Notes under the pieces: generated by a model
Told to the model about the DNA's origin: nothing
Database searches by the model: none
What the model saw: the letters and a program-made list of their open reading frames with translations, nothing else
DNA from: Azolla caroliniana
Lineage: Eukaryota > Polypodiophyta
Direction of reading: 5' to 3'
Length of the DNA stretch: 64,000 nucleotides
Assembly (NCBI GenBank): GCA_043228905.1
Contig: JBHGNT010000008.1
Span: 62,001 to 126,000, forward strand
Made by a program: the position numbers and the translations under genes
Shown: positions 38,401 through 51,245 of the stretch, piece by piece
Position numbering within the stretch: position 1 is the first letter of the stretch
Layout of the letters: each line of letters begins with the position of its first letter

Positions 38401-41400
38401 CAAGTCACGTTGAGAGACATGAAGAAATAACCAAATTTGAGGAGGGAAGTAGAGAAGAGGCCGAGAGTAAATTCAAATGTTCATACCTGGCCCATGTGAT
38501 ATCGGATTTTAGTGTTCAAATATGCGAATCGAAGCTAACAATGCTAGCTATGATATGGAATTAAAAAATCAAGATTTTGAAAGTCACGTTGAGAGACATG
38601 AAGAAATAACCAAATTTGAGGAGGGATTGAGAAGAGCCCGAGAGTAAATTAAAATGTTCATACCTGGCCCATGTGATATCGGATTTTAGTGTTCAAACAT
38701 ACGAATCGAAGCTAACAAGGCTAGCTATGATATCGAATTAAAAAATCAAGGTTTTGAAACTCACGTCGAGAGACATGAAGAAATGACCAAATGAGAGGAG
38801 GGATTGAGAAGAGCGCTTGAGTAAATTAAAATGTTCATACCTGGCCCATGTGATATCGGATTTTCGTGTTCAAATATGCGAATCGAAGCTAACAATGCGA
38901 GCTATGTTATGGACTTAAAAAATAAATCTTTTGAAACTCATGTCGAAAGACATGAAGAAATTAGCAAATTAGAGGAAGGAGTAGAGAAGAGGCCGAGAGT
39001 AAATTAAAATGTTCATAACTGGCCCATTGAATATCGGATTTTAGTGTTCAAACAGGCGAATCGAAGCTAACAATGCTAGCTATGATATGGAATTAAAAAA
39101 TCAAGATTTTGAAACTCAGGTTGAGAGACATGAAGAAATAACCAAATTTGAGGAGGGAGTTGAGAAGAGCCCGAGAGTAAATTAAAATGTTCATAACTAG
39201 CCCATTGAATATCGGATTTTAGTGTTCAAACATGCGAATCGAAGCTAACAACGGTAGCTATGATATCGAATTAAAAAATCAAGATTTTGAAACTCATGTC
39301 GAGAGACATGAAGAAATTACCAAATTAAAGGAGGGATTGAGAAGAGCCTGAGAGTAAATTAAAATGTTCATACCTGGCCCATGTGATATAGGATTTTAGT
39401 GTTCACACATGCGAATCGAAGCTAACAATGCTACCTATGATATGGACTTAAAAAATCAATCTATTGAAACTCATGTCGAAAGACATGAAGAAATTACCAA
39501 TTTAGAGGAAGGAGTAGAGAAGAGGTCGAGAGTAAATTAAAATGTTCATAACTGGCCCATTGAATATCGGATTTTAGTGTTCAAACAGGCGAATCGAAGC
39601 TAACAATGCTAGCTATGATATGGAATTAAAAAATCAAGATTTTGAAACTCAGGTCGACAGACATGAAGAAATTCCCAAATTAGAGGAGGCATTGAGAAGA
39701 GCCCGAGAGTAAATTAAAATGTTCATACCTGGCCCATGTGATATCGGATTTTAGTGTTCAAACATGCGAATTGAAGCTAACAATGCTACCTATGATATGG
39801 AATTAAAAAATGAAGATTTTGAAACTCAGGTCGAGAGACATGAAAAAATTACCAAATTTGAGGAGGGAGTTGAGAAGAGCCCGACATCAAATTAAAATGT
39901 TCATACCTGTCCCATGTGATATCGGATTTTAGTGTTCAAACATTTGAATCGAAGCTTACAATGTTAGCTATCATATGGAAGTAAAAAATAAGGATTTTGA
40001 AAGTCACGTTGAGAGACATGAAGAAATAACCAAATTTGAGGAGGGAGTTGAGAAGAGCCCGAGAGTAAAATAAAATGTTCATACCTGGCCCATGTGATAT
40101 CGGATTTTTGTGTTCAAACATACGAATCGAAGCTAACAAGGCTAGCTATGATATCGAATTAAAAAATCAAAGTTTTGAAACTCAGGTCAAGAGACATGAA
40201 GAAATTACCAAATTAATGGAGGGATTGAGAAGAGCGCATGAGTAAATTAAAATGTTCATACCTGGCCCATGTGATATAGGATTTTAGTGTTCAAACATGC
40301 GAATCGAAGCTAACAATGCTACCTATGATATGAACTTAAAAAATAAATCTTTTGAAACTCATGTCGAAAGACATGAAGAAATTACCAAATTAGAGGAAGG
40401 AGTAGAGAAGAGGCCGAGTGTAAATTAAAATGTTCATAACTGGCCCATTGAATATCGGATTTTAGTGTTCAAACAGGCGAATCGAAGCTAACAATGCTAG
40501 GTATGATATGGAATTCAAAAATCAAGCTTTTGAAACTCAGGTCGAGAGACATGAAGAAATTCCCAAATTAGAGGAGGCATTGAGAAGAGCCCGAGAGTAA
40601 ATTAAAATGTTCATACCTGGCCCATGTGATATCGGATTTTTGTGTTCAAACATGTGAATTGAAGCTAACAATGCTACCTATGATATGGAATTAAAAAATG
40701 AAGATTTTGAAACTCAGGTCGAGAGACATGAAAAAATTACCAAATTTGAGGAGGGAGTTGAGAAGAGCCCGAGATCAGATTAAAATGTTCATACCTGTCC
40801 CATGTGATATCGGATTTTAGTGTACAAACATTTGAATCGAAGCTTACAATGTTAGCTATCATATGGAATTAAAAAATAAGGATTTTGAAAGTCACGTTGA
40901 GAGACATGAAGAAATAACCAAATTTGCGGAGGGAGTTGAGAAGAGCCCGAGAGTAAATTAAAATGTTCATACCTGGCCCATGTGATATCCGATTTTTGTG
41001 TTCAAACATACGAATCGAAGCTAACAAGGCTAGCTATGATATCGAATTAAAAAATCAAGGTTTTGAAACTCAGGTCAAGAGACATGAAGAAATTACCAAA
41101 TTAAAGGAGGGATTGAGAAGAGCGCTTGAGTAAATTAAAATGTTCATACCTGGCCCATGTGATATAGGATTTTAGTGTTCAAACATGCGAATCGAAGCTA
41201 ACAATGCTACCTATGATATGAACTTAAAAAATAAATCTTTTGAAACTCATGTCGAAAGACATGAAGAAATTACCAAATTAGAGGAAGGAGTAGAGAAGAG
41301 GCCGAGTGTAAATTAAAATGTTCATAACTGGCCCATTGAATATCGGATTTTAGTGTTCAAACAGGCGAATCGAAGCTAACAATGCTAGGTATGATATGGA

Positions 41401-42984
41401 ATTAAAAAATCAAGATTTTGAAACTCAGGTCGAGAGACATGAAGATATTCCCAAATTAGAGGAGGCATTGAGAAGAGCCCGAGAGTAAATTAAAATGTTC
41501 ATACCTGGCCCATGTGATATCGGATTTTAGTGTTCAAACATGGGAATCTAAGCTAACAATGCTAGCTATGATATAGTATTAAAAAATCAATGTTTTGAAA
41601 CTCAAGTCGAGAGACATGAAGAAATTACCAAATTAGAGGAGGGAAGTAGAGAAGAGGCCGAGAGTAAATTAAAATGTTCATACCTGGCCCATGTGATATC
41701 GGATTTTTGTGTTCAAACATGCGAATAGAAGCTAACAATGCTACCTATGATATGGAATTAAAAAATGAAGCTTTTGAAACTCAGCTCGAGAGACATGAAG
41801 GAATTACCAAATTTGAGGAGGGAGTTGAGAAGAGCCCGAGAGTAAATTAAAATGTTCATACCTGGCCCATGTGATATCGGATTTTTGTGTTCAAACATAC
41901 GAATCGAAGCTAACAAGGCTAGCTATGATATCGAATTAAAAAATCAAAGTTTTGAAACTCAGGTCAAGAGACATGAAGAAATTACCAAATTAATGGAGGG
42001 ATTGAGAAGAGCGCATGAGTAAATTAAAATGTTCATACCTGGCCCATGTGATATAGGATTTTAGTGTTCAAACATGCGAATCGAAGCTAACAATGCTACC
42101 TATGATATGAACTTAAAAAATAAATCTTTTGAAACTCATGTTGAAAGACATGAAGAAATTACCAAATTAGAGGAAGGAGTAGAGAAGAGGCCGAGAGTAA
42201 ATTAAAATGTTCATAACTGGCCCATTGAATATCGGATTTTAGTGTTCAAACAGGAGAATCGATGCTAACAATGCTAGCTATGATATAGAATTAAAAAATC
42301 AAGATTTTGAAACTCAGCTCGAGAGACATGAAGAAATTACCAAATTAGACGAGGGATTGAGAAGAGCCTGAGAGTAAATTAAAATGTTCATACCTGGCCC
42401 ATGTGATATCGGATTTTATAGTTCAAACATGGGAATCGAAGCTAACAATGCTAGCTATGATATAGTATTAAAAAATCAATGTTTTGAAACTCAGGTCGAG
42501 AGACATGAAGAAATTACCAAATTAGAGGAGGGAAGTAGAGAAGAGGCCGAGAGTAAATTAAAATGTTCATACCTGGCCCATGTGATATCGGATTTTTGTG
42601 TTCAAACATGCGAATAGAAGCTAACAATGCTACCTATGATATGGAATTAAAAAATGAAGCTTTTGAAACTCAGGTCGAGAGACATGAAGAAATTACCAAA
42701 TTTGAGGAGGGAGTTGAGAAGAGCCCGAGAGTAAATTAAAATGTTCATACCTGGCCCATGTGATATCGGATTTTTGTGTTCAAACATACGAATCGAAGCT
42801 AACAAGGCTAGCTATGATATCGAATTAAAAAATCAAAGTTTTGAAACTCAGGTCAAGAGACATGAAGAAATTACCAAATTAATGGAGGGATTGAGAAGAG
42901 CGCATGAGTAAATTAAAATGTTCATACCTGGCCCATGTGATATAGGATTTTAGTGTTCAAACATGCGAATCGAAGCTAACAATG

Positions 42985-43345
42985 CTACCTATGATATGGC
43001 ATTAGAAAATCAAGCTTTGGAAACTCAGGTCGAGAGATATGAAGAAATTACCAAATTAGAGGAGGGAGTTGAGAAGAGCCCGAGAGTAAATTAAAATGTT
43101 CATACCTGGCCCATGTGATATCGGATTTGAGTGTTCAACCATGCGAATCGAAGCTAACAATGCTAGCTATGATATGGCATTAGAAAATCAAGCTTTGGAA
43201 ACTCAGGTCGAGAGATATGAAGAAATTACCAAATTAGAGGAGGGAGTTGAGAAGAGCCCGAGAGTAAATTAAAATGTTCATACCTGGCCCATGTGATATC
43301 GGATTTTTGTGTTCAAACATGCGAATTGAAGCTAACAATGCTACC
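42985..43345 (+). repeat. Recent single-monomer tandem duplication
   Basis: Two adjacent monomers both carry ATGGCATTAGAAAATCAAGC followed by TTTGGAAACTCAGG and GAGAGATATGAAG (42,995-43,040 and about 43,172-43,218). They differ at few positions, including GCTACC against GCTAGC. The same subtype occurs singly near 22,600, 50,960, 56,575, 62,540 and 63,240. The pair stands where a CATTGAATATC marker would be expected, which accounts for the 1,956 bp gap in the domain 5 series. Confidence 0.78.
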
Positions 43346-44469
43346 TATGATATGGAATTAAAAAATGAAGCTTTTGAAACTCAGGTCGAGAGACATGAAG
43401 AAATTACCAAATTTGAGGAGGGAGTTGAGAAGAGCCCGAGATCAAATTAAAATGTTCATACCTGTCCCATGTCATATCGGATTTTAGTGTTCAAACATTT
43501 GAATCGAAGGTTACAATGTTAACAATCATATCGAAGTAAAAAATAAGGATTTTGAAAGTCACGTTGAGAGACATGAAGAAATAACCAAATTTGAGGAGGG
43601 AAGTAGAGAAGAGGCCGAGAGTAAATTAAAATGTTCATACCTGGCCCATGTAATATCGGATTTTAGTGTTCAAATATGCGAATCGAAGCTAACAATGCTA
43701 GCTATGATATGGAATTAAAAAATCAAGATTTTGAAAGTCACGTTGAGAGACATGAAGAAATAACCAAATTTGAGGAGGGATTGAGAAGAGCCCGAGAGTA
43801 AATTAAAATGTTCATACCTGGCCCATGTGATATCGGATTTTAGTGTTCAAACATACGAATCGAACCTAACAAGGCTAGCTATGATATCGAATTAAAAAAT
43901 CAAGGTTTTGAAACTCAGGTCGAGAGACATGAAGAAATTACCAAATTAAAGGAGGGATTGAGAAGAGCGCATGAGTGAATTAAAATGTTCATACCTGGCC
44001 CATGTGATATAGGATTTTAGTGTTCAAACATGCGAATCGAAGCTGACAATGCTACCTATGATATGGACTTAAAAAATAATTCTTTTGAAACTCATGTCGA
44101 AAGACATGAAGAAATTACCAAATTAGAGGAAGGAGTAGAGAAGAGGCCAAGAGTAAATTAAAATGTTCATAACTGGCCCATTGAATATCGGATTTTAGTG
44201 TTCAAACAGGCGAATCGAATCTAACATGGCTAGCTATGATATGGAATTAAAAAATCAAGATTTTGAAACTCAGGTCGAGAGACATGAAGAAATTACCAAA
44301 TTAGAGGAGGGATTGAGAAGAGCCCGAGAGTAAATTAAAATGTTCATAACTGGCCCATTGAATATCGGATTTTAGTGTTCAAACAGGCGAATCGAATCTA
44401 ACAATGCTAGCTATGATATGGAATTAAAAAATCAAGATTTTGAAACTCAGGTCGAGAGACATGAAGAAA

Positions 44470-47400
44470 TTACCAAATTTGAGGAGGGAGTTGAGAAGAG
44501 CCCGAGAGAATTAAAATGTTCATACCTGGCCCATGTGATATCAGATTTTAGTGTTCAAACATAAGAATCGAAGCTAACAAGGCTAGCTATGATATAGAAT
44601 TAAAAAATATAGGTTTTCAAACTCAGGTCAAGAGACATGAAGAAATTCCCAAATTAGAGGAGGGAGTAGACAAGAGCCCGAGAGTAAATTAAAATGTTTA
44701 GACTTGGCCAATGTGATATCGGATTTGAGTGTTTAAACATGCGAATGGAAGCTAACAAAGCTACCTATGATATGGAATAAAAAATCAAGATTTTCAAACT
44801 CAGGTCGAGAGACATGAAGAAATTACCAAATTTGAGGAGGGAGTTGAGAAGAGCGCGTGAGTAAATTAAAATGTTCATACCTGGCCCATGTGATATAGGA
44901 TTTTAGTGTTCAAACATGCGAATCGAAGCTAACAATGCTAGCTATAATATGGAATTACAAAATCAAGATTTTCAAACTCAGGTCGAGAGACATGAAGAAA
45001 TTCCAAAATTAGAGGAGGGAGTAGAGAAGAGCCCGAGAGTAAATTAAAATGTTCATACCTGGCCCATGTGATATCGGATTTTAGTGTTCAAACATACAAA
45101 TCGAAGCTAACAAGTCTAGCTATGATATCGAATTAAAAAATCAAGGTTTTGAAACTCAGGTCGAGAGACATGAAAAAATTACCAAATTAGAGGAGGGCGT
45201 AGAGAAGAGGCTGAGAGTAAATTAAAATGTTCATACCTGGCCCATGTGATATCGGATTTTAGTGTTCAAATATGCGAACCGAAGCTAACAATGCGAGCTA
45301 TGTTATGCAGATCAAAAATCAAGATTTTGAAACTCAGGTCGAGAGACATGAAGAAATTCCAAAATTAGAGGAGGGAGTAGAGAAGAGCCCGAGAGTAAAT
45401 TAAAATGTTTATACCTGGCGCATGTGATATCGGATTTTTGTGTTCAAACATGTGAATCGAAGCTAGCAAAGCTACCTATGATATGGAATTCAAAAATCAA
45501 GCTTTTGAAACTCACGTCAAGAGACATGAAGAAATAACCAAATTTGAGGAGGGAGTTGAGAAGAGCCCGAGAGTAAATTAAAATGTTCATACCTGGCCCA
45601 TGTGATATCGGATTTTAGTGTTCAAACATGAGAATCGAAGCTAAGAATGTTAGCTATGATATGGAATTAAAAAATCAAGGTTTTGAAACTCAGGTCGAGA
45701 GACATGAAGAAATTACCAAATTAGAGGAGGGAGTAGAGAAGAAGCCGAGAGTAAATTAAAATGTACATACCTGGCGCATGTGATATCGGATTGTAGTGTT
45801 CAAACATGCGAATCGAAGCTAACAATGCTAGCTATGATATAGAATTAAAAAATCAAGATTTTGAAACTCAGGTCGAGAGATATGAAGAAATTACCAAATT
45901 AGAGGAGGGAGTTGAGAAGAGCCCGAGAGTAAATTAAAATGTTCATACCTTGCCCATGTGATATCGGCTTTTTGTGTTCAAACATGCGAATCGAAGCTAA
46001 CAATGCTACCTATGATATGGAATTAAAAAATCAAGCTTTCGAAACTCAGGTCGAGAGACATGAAGAAATTACCAAATTAGAGGAGGGAGTTGAGAAGAGC
46101 CCGAGAGTAGATTAAAATGTTCATACCTGTCCCATGTGATCTTGGATTTTAGTGTTCAAACATTTGAATCTAAGCTTAAAATGTTAGCTATCATATGGAA
46201 GTAAAACATAAGGATTTTGAAACTCACGTTCAGAGACATGAAGAAATAACCAAATTTGAGGAGAGAGTTGAGAAGAGCCCAAGAGTAAATTAAAATGTTC
46301 ATACCTGACCGATATGATATCGGATTTTTGTTTTCAAATATGCAATTGGAAGCTATCAAAGCTACCTATGATATGCAATTAAAAAATCAAGATTTTGAAA
46401 CTCAGGTCGAGAGACATGAAGACATTCCCAAATTTGAGGAGGGAGTATAGAAGAGCCCGAGAGTAAATTTTAGTGTTCATACCTGGCCCATGTGATATCG
46501 GATTTTAGTGTTCAAACTTGCGAATGGTAGCTAACAAAGCTACCTATGATATGGAATTAAAAAATCAAGATTTTGAGACTCAGGGCGCGAGAAATGAAGA
46601 AATTACCAAATTTGAGGAGGGAGTTGAGAAGAGCGCGTGAGTAAATTAAAATGTTCATACCTGGCCCATGTGATATCGGATGTTAGTGTTCAAATATGCG
46701 AATGGAAGCTAACAAAGGTACCTATGTTATGGATTTCAAAATACAAGATTTTGAAACTCAGGTTGAGAGACATGAAGACATTCCCAAATTAGAGGAGGGA
46801 GTAGAGAGGAGCCCGAGAGTAAATTAAATGTTCATACGTGGCCCATGTGATATCGGATTTTATTGTTCAGCCATGCGAATTAAAGCTAACGAAGCTACCT
46901 ATGATATGGAATGAAAAAATCAAGATTTTGAAACTCAGGTCGAGAGATATGACAAAATTCCCGAATTAGAGCAGGGAGTAGAGAAGAGCCCGAGAGTAAA
47001 TTAAAATGTTTAGACTTGGCCAATGTGATATCGGATTTTAGTGTTTAAACATGCGAATGGAAGCTAACAAAGCTACCTATGATATGGAATAAAAAATCAA
47101 GATTTTGAAACTCAGGTCGAGAGACATGAAGAAATTACCAAATTTGAGGAGGGAGTTGAGAAGAGCCCGAGAGTAAATTAAAATGTTCATACCTTGCCCA
47201 TGTGATATTGGCTTTTTGTGTTCAAACATGCGAATCGAAGCTAACAATGCTACCTATGATATGGAATTAAAAAATCAAGCTTTCGAAACTCAGGTCGAGA
47301 GACATGAAGAAATTACCAAATTTGAGGACGGAGTTGAGAAGAGCCCGAGAGTAGATTAAAATGTTCATACCTGGCTCATGTGATATCGGATTTTAGTGTT

Positions 47401-48580
47401 CAAATATGCGAACCGAAGCTAACAATGCGAGCTATGTTATGCAGATCAAAAATCAAGATTTTGAAACTCAGGTCGAGAGACATGAAGAAATTCCAAAATT
47501 AGAGGAGGGAGTAGAGAAGAGCCCGAGAGTAAATTAAAATGTTCATACCTGGCCCATGTGATATCGGATTTTTGTGTTCAAACATGCGAATTGAAGCTAA
47601 CAATGCTACCTATGATATGGAATTAAAAAATGAAGCTTTTGAAACTCAGGTCGAGAGACATGAAGAAATTACCAAATTAAAGGAGGGATTGAGAAGAGCG
47701 CATGAGTAAATTAAAATGTTCATACCTGGCCCATGTGATATAGGATTTTAGTGTTCAAACATGCGAATCGAAGCTAACAATGCTACCTATGATATGGAAT
47801 TAAAAAATCAATCTTTTGAAACTCATGTCGAAAGACATGAAGAAATTGCCAAATTAGAGGAAGGAGTAGAGAAGAGGCCAAGAGTAAATTAAAATGTTCA
47901 TAACTGGCCCATGTGAGATCGGATTTTAGTGTTCAAACAGGCGAATCAAAGCTAACAATGCTAGCAATGATATGGAATTAGAAAATCAAGATTTTGAAAC
48001 TCAGGTCGAGAGACATGAAGAAATTACCAAATTAGAGGAGGGATTGAGAAGAGGCCGAGAGTAAATTAAAATGTTCATAACTGGCCCATTGAATATCGGA
48101 TTTTAGTGTTCAAACAGGCGAATCGAAGCTAACAATGCTAGCTATGATATGGAATTAAAAAATGAAGCTTTTGAAACTCAGGTCGAGAGACATGAAGAAA
48201 TTACCAAATTAGAGGAGGGATTGAGAAGAGCCCGAGAGTAAATTAAAATGTTCATACCTGGCCCATGTGATATCGGATTTTAGTGTTCAAACATGAGAAT
48301 CAAAGCTAAGAATGTTAGCTATGATATGGAATTAAAAAATCAAGGTTTTGAAACTCAAGTCGAGAGACATGAAGAAATTACCAAATTAGAGGAGGGAGTA
48401 GAGAAGAAGCCGAGAGTAAATTAAAATGTTCATACCTGGCCCATGTGATATCGGATTTTAGTGTTCAAATATGCGAATCGAAGCTAACAATGCTAGCTAT
48501 GATATGGAATTAAAAAATCAAGATTTTGAAAGTCACGTTGAGAGACATGAAGAAATAACCAAATTTGAGGAGGGATTGAG
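44470..48580 (+). repeat. Domain 6: mosaic of blocks copied from elsewhere
   Basis: This domain holds the fourth copy of the ATCAGATTTT block (44,540-45,240), the second copy of the 0.85 kb block (46,277-47,132), two monomers with CGAACCGAAGC and ATGCAGATCAAAAATC (about 45,280 and 47,410), and single monomers of the domain 5 types. At 44,501 a 3 bp deletion gives CCCGAGAGAATTAAAATG. No constant HOR period is visible. Confidence 0.7.
46277..47132 (+). repeat. 0.85 kb block, copy 2, embedded in domain 6
   Basis: Partner of 20,565-21,420 at 25,712 bp. At 46,465-46,480 this copy reads GTAAATTTTAGTGTTCATAC where AATTAAAATGTTCATAC is expected: TTTTAGTGTTCA has been patched from another position in the monomer, without changing its length. 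The patch is absent from the 20.7 kb copy, so it arose after the duplication. Confidence 0.85.
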
Positions 48581-48583
48581 AAG

Positions 48584-50719
48584 AGCCCGAGAGTAAATTA
48601 AAATGTTCATACCTGGCCCATGTGATATCGGATTTTAGTGTTCAAACTTGCGAATCGAAGCTAGCAAAGCTACCTATGATATGGAATTCAAAAATCAAGC
48701 ATTTGAAACTCACGTCAAGAGACATGAAGAGATAACCAAATTTGAGGAGGGAGTTGAGAAGAGCCCGAGAGTAAATTAAAATGTTCATACCTGGCCCATG
48801 TGATATCGGATTTTTGTGTTCAAACATGCGAATTGAAGCTAACAATGCTACCTATGATATGGAATTAAAAAATGAAGCTTTTGAAACTCAGGTCGAGAGA
48901 CATGAAGAAATTACCAAATTTGAGGAGGGAGTTGAGAAGAGCCCGAGATCAAATTAAAATGTTCATACCTGTCCCATGTGATATCGGATTTTAGTGTTCA
49001 AACATTTGAATCGAAGCTTACAATGTTAGCTATCATATGGAAGTAAAAAATAAGGATTTTGAAAGTCACGTTGAGAGACATGAAGAAATAACCAAATTTG
49101 AGGAGGGAAGTAGAGAAGAGTCCGAGAGTAAATTAAAATGTTCATACCTGGCCCATGTGATATCGGATTTTAGTGTTCAAATATGCGAATCGAAGCTAAC
49201 AATGCTAGCTATGATATGGAATTAAAAAATCAAGATTTTGAAAGTCACGTTGAGAGACATGAAGAAATAACCAAATTTGAGGAGGGATTGAGAAGAGCCC
49301 GAGAGTAAATTAAAATGTTCATACCTGGCCCATGTGATATCGGATTTTAGTGTTCAAACTTGCGAATCGAAGCTAGCAAAGCTACCTATGATATGGATTT
49401 CAAAAATCAAGCATTTGAAACTCACGTCAAGAGACATGAAGAAATAACCAAATTTGAGGAGGGAGTTTAGAAGAGCCCGAGAGTAAATTAAAATGTTCAT
49501 ACCTGGCCCATGTGATATCGGATTTTTGTGTTCAAACATGCGAATTGAAGCTAACAATGCTACCTATGATATGGAATTAAAAAATGAAGCTTTTGAAACT
49601 CAGGTCGAGAGACATGAAGAAATTACCAAATTTGAGGAGGGAGTTGAGAAGAGCCCGAGATCAAATTAAAATGTTCATACCTGTCCCATGTGATATCGGA
49701 TTTTAGTGTTCAAACATTTGAATCGAAGCTGACAATGTTAGCTATCATATGGAAGTAAAAAATAAGGATTTTGAAAGTCACGTTGAGAGACATGAAGAAA
49801 TAACCAAATTTGAGGAGGGAAGTAGAGAAGAGTCCGAGAGTAAATTAAAATGTTCATACCTGGCCCATGTGATATCGGATTTTAGTGTTCAAATATGCGA
49901 ATCGAAGCTAACAATGCTAGCTATGATATGGAATTAAAAAATCAAGATTTTGAAAGTCACGTTGAGAGACATGAAGAAATAACCAAATTTGAGGAGGGAT
50001 TGAGAAGAGCCCGAGAGTAAATTAAAATGTTCATACCTGGCCCATGTGATATCGGATTTTAGTGTTCAAACTTGCGAATCGAAGCTAGCAAAGCTACCTA
50101 TGATATGGAATTCAAAAATCAAGCATTTGAAACTCACGTCAAGAGACATGAAGAGATAACCAAATTTGAGGAGGGAGTTGAGAAGAGCCCGAGAGTAAAT
50201 TAAAATGTTCATACCTGGCCCATGTGATATCGGATTTTTGTGTTCAAACATGCGAATTGAAGCTAACAATGCTACCTATGATATGGAATTAAAAAATGAA
50301 GCTTTTGAAACTCAGGTCGAGAGACATGAAGAAATTACCAAATTTGAGGAGGGAGTTGAGAAGAGCCCGAGATCAAATTAAAATGTTCATACCTGTCCCA
50401 TGTGATATCGGATTTTAGTGTTCAAACATTTGAATCGAAGCTTACAATGTTAGCTATCATATGGAAGTAAAAAATAAGGATTTTGAAAGTCACGTTGAGA
50501 GACATGAAGAAATAACCAAATTTGAGGAGGGAAGTAGAGAAGAGTCCGAGAGTAAATTAAAATGTTCATACCTGGCCCATGTGATATCGGATTTTAGTGT
50601 TCAAATATGCGAATCGAAGCTAACAATGCTAGCTATGATATGGAATTAAAAAATCAAGATTTTGAAAGTCACGTTGAGAGACATGAAGAAATAACCAAAT
50701 TTGAGGAGGGATTGAGAAG
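48584..50719 (+). repeat. Four-monomer HOR, three copies of 712 bp
   Basis: Three tandem 712 bp units (48,584, 49,296 and 50,008). Each holds, in order, a CTTGCGAATCGAAGCTAGC monomer with AATTCAAAAATCAAGC, a TTTTTGTG monomer with AAAAAATGAAGC, a HindIII-type monomer of 179 bp, and a core monomer with GAAAGTCACGTTGAG of 176 bp. The +1 and -2 bp indels nearly cancel, which keeps the unit at exactly four times 178. The units are almost identical. Confidence 0.93.
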
Positions 50720-50783
50720 AGCCCGAGAGTAAATTAAAATGTTCATACCTGGCCCATGTGATATCGGATTTTAGTGTTCAAAC

Positions 50784-50969
50784 TTGCGAATCGAAGCTAG
50801 TAAAGCTACCTATGATATGGAATTCAAAAATCAAGCATTTGAAACTCACGTCAAGAGACATGAAGAAATAACCAAATTAAAATGTTCATACCTGGCCCAT
50901 GTGATATCGGATTTGAGTGTTCAAACATGTGAATCGAAGCTAACAATGCTAGCTATGATATGGCATTAG
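50784..50969 (+). repeat. Truncated monomer, deletion of the purine-rich segment
   Basis: At 50,871-50,885 ACCAAATT joins directly to AAAATGTTCATACC; the GAGGAGGGAG..CGAGAGTAAATT segment (about 35 bp) is absent. AAATT occurs at both ends. The same junction is at about 56,495. The joined frame reads through into the next monomer, which is why a 61-codon frame appears here; I do not consider it a gene. Confidence 0.85.
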
Positions 50970-51193
50970 AAAATCAAGCTTTGGATACTCAGGTCAAGAG
51001 ATATGAAGAAATTACCAAATTAGAGGAGGGAGTTGAGAAGAGCCCGAGAGTAACTTAAAATGTTCATACCTGGCCCATGTGATATCGGATTGTAGTGTTC
51101 AAACATGCGAATTGAAGCTAACAATGCTACCTATGATATGGAATTAAAAAATGAAGCTTTTGAAACTCAGGTCGAGAGACATGAAGAAATTCC

Positions 51194-51245
51194 AAAAAAA
51201 AAGGAGGGAGTAGAGAAGAGCCCGAGAGTAAATTAAAATAGGCGA
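51194..51245 (+). repeat. Nine-A run followed by a truncated monomer junction
   Basis: CCAAAATTAGAGG has become CC plus nine A (51,194-51,202) then GGAGGGAG. Shortly after, AATTAAAATAGGCGAATCG at 51,231-51,249 skips the first 45 or so bases of the next monomer and resumes in the CAGGCGAATCG type. Both features recur together at 56,812-56,863; the nine-A run alone recurs at 61,887-61,895. Confidence 0.85.

Larger units (their letters stand above)
31280..44470 (+). repeat. Domain 5: five- and six-monomer HOR (888 and 1,067 bp)
   Basis: The marker TAACTGGCCCATTGAATATC occurs at 32,084, 33,151, 34,039, 34,927, 35,994, 36,882, 37,949, 39,016, 39,549, 40,437, 41,325, 42,214, 44,170 and 44,347. Spacings are 1,067, 888, 888, 1,067, 888, 1,067, 1,067, 533, 888, 888, 889, 1,956 and 177, all whole multiples of about 177.8 bp. 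A typical unit holds a HindIII-type monomer, a core monomer with GGCTAGC or CGGTAGC, a GATATAGG monomer with ATGGACTTAAAAAAT, the CATTGAATATC monomer, then one or two others. Confidence 0.9.

Noticed and set aside
50784-50969. 61-codon frame at a truncated monomer (also 56,402-56,587)
   Set aside because: It is created by the 35 bp deletion that removes the monomer-junction stop; a product of the rearrangement, not a gene.
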